The notes under the pieces were generated by a model that searched no databases, had not been told where the DNA came from, and saw only the letters and a list, made by a program, of their open reading frames with translations. The position numbers and the translations under genes are program-made. From an uncultured Clostridia bacterium (GTDB lineage Bacteria > Bacillota > Clostridia > Oscillospirales > Oscillospiraceae), in NCBI GenBank assembly GCA_946405655.1, contig CAMJHX010000006.1:1-20420 (forward strand): 20,420 nt of DNA, read 5' to 3'. Every line of letters starts with the position of its first letter. The stretch's first letter is position 1. Below, in pieces: positions 14,655 to 20,420 of this stretch.

Positions 14655-16403
14655 ATGGACCAGTCTCAAAACAAATATATCGGCCAGCTGCTGGATGACC
14701 GCTACGAGCTTCTCGAGGTCATCGGCTCCGGCGGCATGTCCGTTGTCTATAAAGCGCTCGATTACCGTCTCAACCGCTATGTCGCCATCAAGATGCTGCG
14801 CGAGGAGATTTTCTCCGATCCGGAGCTCAAGGCGCAGTTCCAGGCGGAGGCACAGGCGGTCGCCATGCTCGGGCATCCGAACATCGTCGCGGTATACGAT
14901 GTGAGCCATTCGCTCACGATGGAGTATATTGTCATGGAGCTCATCGAGGGCGTCACGCTCAAGCAGTATATCACCGGCAAGGGCAGGCTCACCACGGCGG
15001 AGACGCTGTTTTTCGCCTCCCAGATCGCCAAGGCGCTGCAGCACGCGCATGAGCACGGCATTGTCCACCGCGACATTAAGCCCCAGAACATCATGATCGA
15101 CCGCGACGGCGTCGCCAAGGTCGCGGACTTCGGCATCGCCGCCCTTGAGCACGAAAACGGCGGCGGGCGCTCCGATACCGCCATCGGCTCGGTGCACTAT
15201 ATCGCGCCCGAGCAGGCAAAGGGGCTCGAGGCGGACGCCCGCAGCGATCTCTATTCCCTCGGCGTCGTGCTCTATGAGATGCTCACCGGCACCCTGCCGT
15301 ATGACGGGCAGACCACCGAGGAGGTCGCGCTCAAGCACATCTCCGGTCTCGCGCCGCCGCCGCGCACGATCGTGCCGGAGATCCCGGAAAAGCTCGATGC
15401 GCTCACCATGAAGGCGATGTGCGCGGATCTCAATCAGCGCTATCAGACCGCCGAGGAGCTCATCCACGATCTCGATTCCTTCCGCCGCGTCGCGCAGCCG
15501 GAGGCCGCCGTTCGGCTCGATCCCGAGCAGCAGGCGCAGCAGGAGCTGGAGGAGACCCGCCCTGCCGTCCGCGAGCGCAACCGCTTCCTCGGCGTCGGCA
15601 AGGATCTCACGGACGAGCAGTATGCCCGCCGCAAAAAGCGCGCGCGCCGCGTCAGCTTCTTCACCGGCATGTTCGCCGTCGCGCTCGTCGCGCTGGGCCT
15701 GTTCACCTTCCTCTGGAACTATATGCTCAAGGACATCTTCTCTGTCGCCGAGCGCATGGAGGTTCCGGACTTCACCAAGCAGGAATATGAGAAGGTCATC
15801 AACAGCGATGAGTATAATGATTTCCGCTTTACCGTCGTCTATGCCATGGACCCGAACGTGGCGGAGGGCGTCGTCATCTCGCAGAAGCCGGAGCCCGGCA
15901 AGAGCATGATGAAGGTGCCGGAGGGCATCCGCGTCGAGCTCACAGTCTCCAGCGGCATCGTCATGACCGAGGTGCCCTATGTCATCAACTGGGAGGCGAC
16001 CGAGGCGACCAACGCCCTCACAGAGGCAGGCTTCATCGTCCAGACCGAGGTGCAGGCGTCCAAGGAGGTCACGAAGGACTACGTCATCGCCGTCGAGCCC
16101 GAGGCGGGGCAGAAGCTCGCCGCCGGCTCGAGCGTCAAGATCATCATCAGCGGCGGTCCCGAGCTGCGCACCGTCAAGGCGCCGGACGTCATGGGACTCA
16201 CCGAATCCGCCGCCATCATCCGCATCGAAAGCCAGGGGCTCACGCTCGGCACGATCTATCATGAGACGAACGAGGCTGCTGCCGGCACCGTCTTCCGCCA
16301 GAGTACCGCCGCCGGCACGGACATTGCGGAGTTCTCCAAGATCTATCTCTGGGTCTCCACAGGCCCTGCGGAAACCGCCCCGCCGGAAGCGCCGGCGCCC
16401 TGA
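14655..16403 (+). CDS. prkC: PASTA-domain Ser/Thr protein kinase (PrkC/PknB type)
   Basis: This membrane kinase senses muropeptides or lipid II and regulates cell wall, division and spore processes in Bacillota. The 582-residue protein has a kinase domain (about 17-277) with GSGGMS (glycine loop), Lys46, HRDIKPQN (Asp140), DFG (158-160) and activation loop TAIGSVHYIAPE. A basic juxtamembrane region, one transmembrane helix (about 334-356) and three PASTA repeats (about 366-434, 437-501, 506-570) follow, with a Pro/Ala-rich end. PASTA starts are seen as VPDFTK, VPYVIN and APDVMG. GGAGGAA (14644-14650) precedes the ATG. Intact and of normal length. Confidence 0.97.
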   Translation: MDQSQNKYIGQLLDDRYELLEVIGSGGMSVVYKALDYRLNRYVAIKMLREEIFSDPELKAQFQAEAQAVAMLGHPNIVAVYDVSHSLTMEYIVMELIEGVTLKQYITGKGRLTTAETLFFASQIAKALQHAHEHGIVHRDIKPQNIMIDRDGVAKVADFGIAALEHENGGGRSDTAIGSVHYIAPEQAKGLEADARSDLYSLGVVLYEMLTGTLPYDGQTTEEVALKHISGLAPPPRTIVPEIPEKLDALTMKAMCADLNQRYQTAEELIHDLDSFRRVAQPEAAVRLDPEQQAQQELEETRPAVRERNRFLGVGKDLTDEQYARRKKRARRVSFFTGMFAVALVALGLFTFLWNYMLKDIFSVAERMEVPDFTKQEYEKVINSDEYNDFRFTVVYAMDPNVAEGVVISQKPEPGKSMMKVPEGIRVELTVSSGIVMTEVPYVINWEATEATNALTEAGFIVQTEVQASKEVTKDYVIAVEPEAGQKLAAGSSVKIIISGGPELRTVKAPDVMGLTESAAIIRIESQGLTLGTIYHETNEAAAGTVFRQSTAAGTDIAEFSKIYLWVSTGPAETAPPEAPAP

Positions 16404-16413
16404 GGGAGGGACT

Positions 16414-17310
16414 ATGGCACAAGGCGTCATCATCAAATCCCTCAGCGGATTCTATACCGTCGCTGCCGGGGACGAGCTTATCACCTGCAAGGCGAGAGGC
16501 CGCTTCCGTCATGACGGCACAAGCCCCCTCGTCGGCGACCGGGTGGAGGTCAGCGTGGACGCGCAGGGGAGAGGCAGGGTCGATTCCGTCCTCCCTCGCC
16601 GCAACCGCTTCATCCGCCCCGCCGTCGCGAACGTCGACCAGATCGTCATGTTCGCCGCCGCGGTCAATCCCGTGAGCGACCCGTTTCTCATCGACCGTGT
16701 CGCGGCGATCGCGGAGCTGAATGACTGCGAGACCGTCATCTGCATCAACAAAACCGATCTCGATCCCGCAGACCATCTGCGCGAGATCTATGAAAGCGCC
16801 GGCTTTCCGGTCGTCTGCTGCAGCGCGGAGACCGGGCAGGGCGTGGAGCAGCTGCGCGTCGTCATCCGCGGCAAAACCAGCGCCTTCACCGGCAACTCCG
16901 GCGTCGGCAAGAGCAGCATCTTAAACCGGCTCCTTCCCGAGCTCGCGCTCCCGACCGGGGAGGTCAGCGAAAAGCTCGGCCGCGGCCGCCATACCACGCG
17001 CCATGTGGAGCTCTTCGCCCTCGGCGAGGAGACCTATGTGGCCGACACGCCGGGCTTTGCCTCCTTCGAGGTGGAGCTGCTCGAGCCCATCCGCTGCGAG
17101 GATCTGCAGCATGCCTTCCGGGAGTTTCAGCCCTTTCTCGGCGGCTGCCGCTTTCCGGACTGCCGCCATCTGAAGGAGCCGGACTGCGCCGTGCGCGCCG
17201 CGCTCGAGGCGGGAAAGATCGCCCCGGAGCGCTACCGCAGCTACGAGCGGCTCTATGAGATCGCGAAGAGCATCCCGGAGTGGGAGAAAAACAAACAGGA
17301 TTCCAAGTAA
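16414..17310 (+). CDS. rsgA: Ribosome small-subunit GTPase RsgA
   Basis: RsgA (YloQ/CpgA in Bacillus) is a circularly permuted GTPase that checks maturing 30S subunits. The 298-residue protein has an N-terminal OB domain (about 1-70), G4 NKTD (112-115), then G1 GNSGVGKS (160-167), G3 DTPG (211-214), showing the permuted order, and a C-terminal zinc site C245-x4-C250-x-H252-x5-C258. GGGAGGG (16404-16410) sits just before the ATG. A longer open frame from 15979 overlaps prkC in another reading and is excluded. It is the last gene of the run, closely followed by a terminator; rpe and thiN, common next neighbours, are absent. Confidence 0.96.
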   Translation: MAQGVIIKSLSGFYTVAAGDELITCKARGRFRHDGTSPLVGDRVEVSVDAQGRGRVDSVLPRRNRFIRPAVANVDQIVMFAAAVNPVSDPFLIDRVAAIAELNDCETVICINKTDLDPADHLREIYESAGFPVVCCSAETGQGVEQLRVVIRGKTSAFTGNSGVGKSSILNRLLPELALPTGEVSEKLGRGRHTTRHVELFALGEETYVADTPGFASFEVELLEPIRCEDLQHAFREFQPFLGGCRFPDCRHLKEPDCAVRAALEAGKIAPERYRSYERLYEIAKSIPEWEKNKQDSK

Positions 17311-17312
17311 TC

Positions 17313-17370
17313 AAAACCACCGCCTTAAGCATAGGATGAAGCAGCATCCTGTCGAAGGCGGTGGTTTTTT
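17313..17370 (+). terminator. Operon terminator, two-tier hairpin
   Basis: A 14-bp basal stem (AAAACCACCGCCTT 17313-17326 with 17355-17368) carries an inner 6-bp stem (AGGATG 17333-17338 with CATCCT 17345-17350). It ends in six T (17365-17370) two bases after the rsgA stop. The 3' arm contains AGGCGGTG, which can act as the ribosome binding site of the small ORF starting at 17371. Confidence 0.88.
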
Positions 17371-17526
17371 ATGGGCAGATGGCGGCGAAAATGGCTGCTG
17401 CCGGGTCTCATCTGCATCGCGCTGGGCGCCGCGATCATTCTAGGCATGATCCTGCCCAAGGCGTTCTGGTGGTTCCTGCTCGGAACGGCGCTGATCGTGC
17501 TCGGAATCTATCTCATACGCTGCTGA
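17371..17526 (+). CDS. Small two-helix membrane protein (51 aa), unrecognised
   Basis: The ORF begins MGRWRRKWLLPG and ends LIRC. A basic N-terminus is followed by two hydrophobic helices (about 9-26 and 31-49) linked by a short LPKAFWW segment, a layout of small integral membrane proteins. The ATG directly follows the T-run of the rsgA terminator. AGGCGGTG (17356-17363), one mismatch from AGGAGGTG, is seven bases upstream and buried in the terminator's 3' arm. Its stop is two bases before another terminator, so the unit is tightly bounded. I recall small proteins of similar shape in Clostridia, but know no function. Expression needs readthrough of the terminator, so it may be weak or conditional. 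Confidence 0.6.
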   Translation: MGRWRRKWLLPGLICIALGAAIILGMILPKAFWWFLLGTALIVLGIYLIRC

Positions 17527-17527
17527 A

Positions 17528-17556
17528 AAAAGAGAGCCGCACTGCGGCTCTCTTTT
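17528..17556. terminator. Bidirectional terminator between small ORF and SLH protein
   Basis: A 13-bp stem (AAAAGAGAGCCGC 17528-17540 with 17544-17556) surrounds a 3-base loop. T residues follow it on the plus strand and A residues precede it, so it serves the converging genes on both sides. Confidence 0.9.
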
Positions 17557-17565
17557 CTGTCTGTA

Positions 17566-19716
17566 TTATTCCGCAGTCAGTGCATGGACTGCCTCCGCAA
17601 ACTTGATCAGCAGATCGTGCGGGAACGCCTGCGGGTCGACCGGATCGAGAATCAGGGTCGAATCGGCGAGCTGGACCTGCACCTCTTCGGCGGTCATATC
17701 GCCCTTCGCGATGGTCTGCGCGAGCACGAGCACGCTGTCCGCGGCGGCGTTGAAGGCCTTCTGCTCCTGCTCGTCGAGCGCCTGATACCAGGTCTGCATC
17801 TGCTCGGCGAGGCTCACGTCCTGCGCGTCGTCCGTGCGCAGGAAATTGAGGAGCATCACGGCCGCCTCCACCTCTCTCACGCCGGAGCCGGCGGATTCGG
17901 GCTGCACGCCCTTCACGGCGTTGAGTACCTCGGCGAGCGCCTTTTCGGTCTCGGCGGGCTCGGGATCATCGGGATCGGGCTCCTCCTGCTGCGGTGCGGG
18001 CAGATCCGCCGCGCGCAGCAGCATCGTCACGGCCTCGGCGCGGGTCGCGCCTCTCTCGGCGCCGACCGTGCCGGTCTCATAGCCCTTGATGACGCCGAGC
18101 GTCACCATTGCGGCGACGTCCTGCTTCGCCCAGTCGGCGATGCTCTTGCCGTCCTTGAACTGGTCGAGTACGGTCAGATCCGTGCTCAGCTCATGGCCGA
18201 TGCTGCGCAGATACCGCGCGATCATCACGCACAGCTCCGCGCGGGTGATGCTCTTGTTCGGCTGGAAGGTGCCGTCCGGATAGCCGTTGACGATCTTCTG
18301 CTCCACGGCCCAGCAGAGCGGCGCGTAGTAGTATTCGCCGGTCTTCACGTCGGGGAAGGAGGCGGGCGCGCCTTCCTCCTCGGGCTTGGCGAGGCGGTGC
18401 AGCATCGTCACGAGCATCGCGCGCGTCAGCGGGATGTTCGGGCTCATGACCTGCGGCGCGGTGCCGTTGATGATGCCCATCGTCACGGCGCGGTCAAGCG
18501 CGTTGTAGTACCAGTCGTTCACGGCGACGTCCTGCATCAGGTTGCCGTTTTCGGTGTAGGTCAGCTGCATCGTGGCGCTCGCGTTGTAGCCGCTCGCGAT
18601 CGCGTAGGCCTTTACGGTCGTGCCCTTCTCGATGGCGACGGGCTCGGTGTAAACGGTGCTGTCCTTCGTCGGGGCGGAGCCGTCCAGGGTATAGCGAATC
18701 ACGGCGCCGGCGGTGGCGCTCGTCATGGAAATCACGCCGTCCTGAATGTCAATCACCGGCGCGGCGGCGGGCATGTAGTCCACCTTCACGGAGGCGAGTC
18801 TGGAGCGCACGCTGTTCCAGTTCACCACGGTCACGGCCTTCACCGTGCAGGAGCCGGATACCGTGAAGGGACCGGTGTAGCGCTTGCTGTTGGCGGGGTT
18901 CGGCACCGCGCCGTTCGTGGTGTAGTAGATCGAGCCGCGGCTGTCGCCCGTGATGGAGATGCTCAGCGCGCCGTTCGGGTCGGCGGTCTGCTTGATCGAG
19001 GGCGTCGCGAGCTCGGAGGCAGTGCCGTTGCTGTTCGGATAGCAGTAGTAATGCATGACGCCGTTCTGCAGTGTCACGCCTCTGCGGTAATACAGCTCCG
19101 CCACGGTCACGAACTGATAGCCCTGGCTCTTGAGCGTGTCGATCGCGCGCAGGGCGGCGGTGATCGTCGTCGGGTAAATGTCGTGCATCAGCACGATGGA
19201 GCCGTCTCTGGTGCTGCGGAGAATTTCATTGTAAACGCTGTCGGCGTTGCGGCTCTTCCAGTCCTCGGTGTCCACGGACCAGTAGAAGAACGGCACGCCG
19301 CCGATGCTCAGCACGGTCTTGTTGGCGTTGCCGTACGGCGGGCGGATCATGAACGTTGCGTCGAAGCCGAGCGCGCTGTCCAGAATGGCGTCCGTGCGGC
19401 TGAACTGGCTGCGGATGGCGTCCGCAGAGAGGGTGTTGAGATTCGGGTGATCGTAGCTGTGGCTGCAGACCTGATGGCCCTCCTCCCAGGCGCGCTTGAC
19501 AATGCTCTTGCGGCTCTCTGCCATCTGGCCGAGCATGAAGAACGTCGCCTTTGCGCCGCGGGCGGCGAGACCGTCGAGCAGCTGCGAGGTGTACTGCGAG
19601 GGGCCGTCGTCAAAGGTGATGGCGACCAGCTTCTCTCCCGCGGCGGATGCGCCGAAGGGAAGCAGCGCCGTGACCATCAGGACGGTCAGCAGCAATGCGA
19701 GGATTCTTTTTTTCAC
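17566..19716 (-). CDS. Secreted polysaccharide deacetylase (CE4) with CHB_HEX and SLH domains
   Basis: The 716-residue exported protein has a signal peptide (about 1-25, cleavage near GASAAG). Its CE4 NodB-type deacetylase domain (about 30-215) carries TFDDGPS (Asp36, Asp37), SHSYDH (His86, His90), RPPYGN (125-130), DTEDW (149-153) and LMHD (His178), so the metal triad and catalytic residues are present. Two CHB_HEX_C-type repeats (about 240-315 and 320-388) with YYTTNG and RYTLDGSAPT follow. Three SLH repeats (about 394-443, 454-505 and 519-569; NDWYYNALDRAV, YPDGTFQPN, TRAEAV) then anchor it to the cell wall. An acidic linker precedes an unrecognised helical tail (about 592-716). It likely deacetylates peptidoglycan or another surface glycan. 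The start is GTG at 19716, with GAAGGA upstream. Confidence 0.92.
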   Translation of the reverse strand: MKKRILALLLTVLMVTALLPFGASAAGEKLVAITFDDGPSQYTSQLLDGLAARGAKATFFMLGQMAESRKSIVKRAWEEGHQVCSHSYDHPNLNTLSADAIRSQFSRTDAILDSALGFDATFMIRPPYGNANKTVLSIGGVPFFYWSVDTEDWKSRNADSVYNEILRSTRDGSIVLMHDIYPTTITAALRAIDTLKSQGYQFVTVAELYYRRGVTLQNGVMHYYCYPNSNGTASELATPSIKQTADPNGALSISITGDSRGSIYYTTNGAVPNPANSKRYTGPFTVSGSCTVKAVTVVNWNSVRSRLASVKVDYMPAAAPVIDIQDGVISMTSATAGAVIRYTLDGSAPTKDSTVYTEPVAIEKGTTVKAYAIASGYNASATMQLTYTENGNLMQDVAVNDWYYNALDRAVTMGIINGTAPQVMSPNIPLTRAMLVTMLHRLAKPEEEGAPASFPDVKTGEYYYAPLCWAVEQKIVNGYPDGTFQPNKSITRAELCVMIARYLRSIGHELSTDLTVLDQFKDGKSIADWAKQDVAAMVTLGVIKGYETGTVGAERGATRAEAVTMLLRAADLPAPQQEEPDPDDPEPAETEKALAEVLNAVKGVQPESAGSGVREVEAAVMLLNFLRTDDAQDVSLAEQMQTWYQALDEQEQKAFNAAADSVLVLAQTIAKGDMTAEEVQVQLADSTLILDPVDPQAFPHDLLIKFAEAVHALTAE

Positions 19717-19754
19717 TTTGGTCTTCCTTCTTTCTATATGTATTTTACCTCTCT

Positions 19755-19783
19755 ATTATCTGCCGTTTCGGATAAAAAATCAA
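19755..19783 (-). promoter_or_regulatory. Promoter of the SLH deacetylase gene
   Basis: On the minus strand TTGATT (19783-19778) and GATAAT (19760-19755) are 17 bases apart. The transcript would start about 32 bases before the GTG. The site lies in the 95-base gap after recG, so the deacetylase can be expressed independently. Confidence 0.6.
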
Positions 19784-19811
19784 CCGTAGATTTCTTTCTT
19801 TTCTCTGAATT

Positions 19812-20420
19812 TCAGTTCAGCCGTCCGGCGTTGATCTCAAACAGACGGTCGCACTGCGCCTTCAGCCGCCGGTTGCCCGGCTCGTCGAGATTCGGGTCGC
19901 GCTGCAGCAGCGCCTGCGCCGCGTTTCTCGCCTCCTCCAGCACGTTCATGTCGTCGCAGAGATCGGCAACGTGCATCTCCGGCAGACCGTGCTGCCGGCT
20001 GCCGAAAAAGTCGCCCGGCCCGCGCTGTCTGAGATCCGCCTCCGCGATCTTGAAGCCGTCGGACGTCTCTTTCATCACGCGCAGCCGCGCCTTCGCCTCC
20101 GGCGTCTCGGAGTCGGAAACGAGGATGCAGTAGGACTGGAACTTTCCGCGCCCGATGCGGCCTCTGAGCTGGTGCAGCTGGCTTAAGCCGAAGCGCTCGG
20201 CGTTCTCCACGATCATCAGCGCCGCGTTCGGCACGTCCACGCCGACCTCGATCACCGTCGTCGCCACGAGCACGTCCGTCTCGCCGGCTGCAAAGGCCGC
20301 CATGATCGTCTCCTTGTCCTTTGCCTTCATCCGCCCGTGCACGCAGGCGACGCGCCGGTTGGGCAGCGCATTCTGGATCGTGCGCGCGTGCTCCTCGGCG
20401 CTCTTGAGTCCCTCCGGCAG
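19812..20420 (-). CDS. recG: ATP-dependent DNA helicase RecG, C-terminal part (cut by window edge)
   Basis: RecG reverses stalled replication forks and processes Holliday junctions. The 202 visible residues contain the second helicase lobe: VHGRMKAKDKETIMAAF, TTVIEVGVDVPNA (motif V) and QLHQLRGRIGRG (motif VI). The RecG signature EADLRQRGPGDFFGSRQHG marks the wedge/TRG region, and a helical C-terminus follows. The frame stays open to the window edge, so the N-terminal DNA-binding and first helicase domains lie outside. A GTG codon at 20342 is inside motif sequence and is not the start. It lies 95 bases upstream of the SLH deacetylase on the same strand; no terminator is visible between them. 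Confidence 0.95.
   Translation of the reverse strand: MPEGLKSAEEHARTIQNALPNRRVACVHGRMKAKDKETIMAAFAAGETDVLVATTVIEVGVDVPNAALMIVENAERFGLSQLHQLRGRIGRGKFQSYCILVSDSETPEAKARLRVMKETSDGFKIAEADLRQRGPGDFFGSRQHGLPEMHVADLCDDMNVLEEARNAAQALLQRDPNLDEPGNRRLKAQCDRLFEINAGRLN

Noticed and set aside
13878..16436. Open frame of about 850 codons on the minus strand opposite stp and prkC
   Set aside because: It is a compositional shadow: GC-rich codons of the real genes leave the antisense frame open. It has no ribosome binding site, domains or sensible composition (rich in Arg, Asp, His, Leu).
17584..20133. Open frame of about 850 codons on the plus strand opposite the SLH deacetylase and recG
   Set aside because: It is antisense to two well-supported genes, with an Arg/Gly/His-rich product and no recognisable domain or ribosome binding site.
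1..20420. tRNA or rRNA genes, CRISPR arrays, insertion sequences, prophage or att sites
   Set aside because: No cloverleaf-like segments, regularly spaced direct repeats, transposase or integrase reading frames, or flanking duplications were seen.

Overview
The window looks like chromosomal DNA of a GC-rich Clostridia member, most likely Oscillospiraceae or a close relative. The evidence is the Bacillota-specific gene set (cdaA, cdaR, remA, PASTA kinase), AGGAGG-type ribosome binding sites, an SLH-domain surface protein, G/C-ending codons, and intergenic palindromes of a kind common in gut Oscillospiraceae. The genus is inference. There are no tRNA or rRNA genes, insertion sequences, CRISPR arrays or phage genes.

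Layout: (1) 1-100 holds the last 16 codons of an unidentified gene and a two-way terminator. (2) 101-2196 holds a divergent pair: a secreted C39-like cysteine peptidase on the minus strand and a PfoR/EIIC-type membrane protein on the plus strand. Their intergenic region carries an attenuator-like hairpin array and an operator-like palindrome. (3) 2259-2900 is a minus-strand HAD phosphatase, with a promoter back-to-back with that of cdaA. (4) 3063-17310 is one long plus-strand run of fifteen genes: cdaA, cdaR, rseC-like, yicC/yloC, remA, gmk, rpoZ, priA, def, fmt, rsmB, rlmN, stp, pknB/prkC, rsgA. Genes overlap or are tightly spaced, and I see no internal terminator. (5) 17313-17556 holds the operon terminator, a 51-codon membrane ORF starting directly at its T-run, and a second terminator. 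(6) 17566-19716 is a minus-strand secreted polysaccharide deacetylase with SLH repeats. (7) 19812-20420 is the C-terminal part of recG, cut by the window edge.

The long run links c-di-AMP synthesis (CdaA/CdaR) to the PASTA Ser/Thr kinase and its phosphatase. Between them lie genes for GMP phosphorylation, RNA polymerase omega, replication restart, N-formylmethionine handling, rRNA methylation and 30S maturation. Compared with the Bacillus arrangement, glmM is missing after cdaR, coaBC is missing between rpoZ and priA, and rpe/thiN are missing after rsgA. An RseC-like four-cysteine membrane protein sits at the junction of the two modules.

Most of the window is conserved housekeeping. The parts most worth checking are small: a 9-codon leader ORF coupled to cdaA, the attenuator-like leader of the peptidase gene, the palindrome at the pfoR start site, the terminator-embedded small membrane ORF, altered PriA helicase motifs, and the unrecognised C-terminal tail of the SLH deacetylase.
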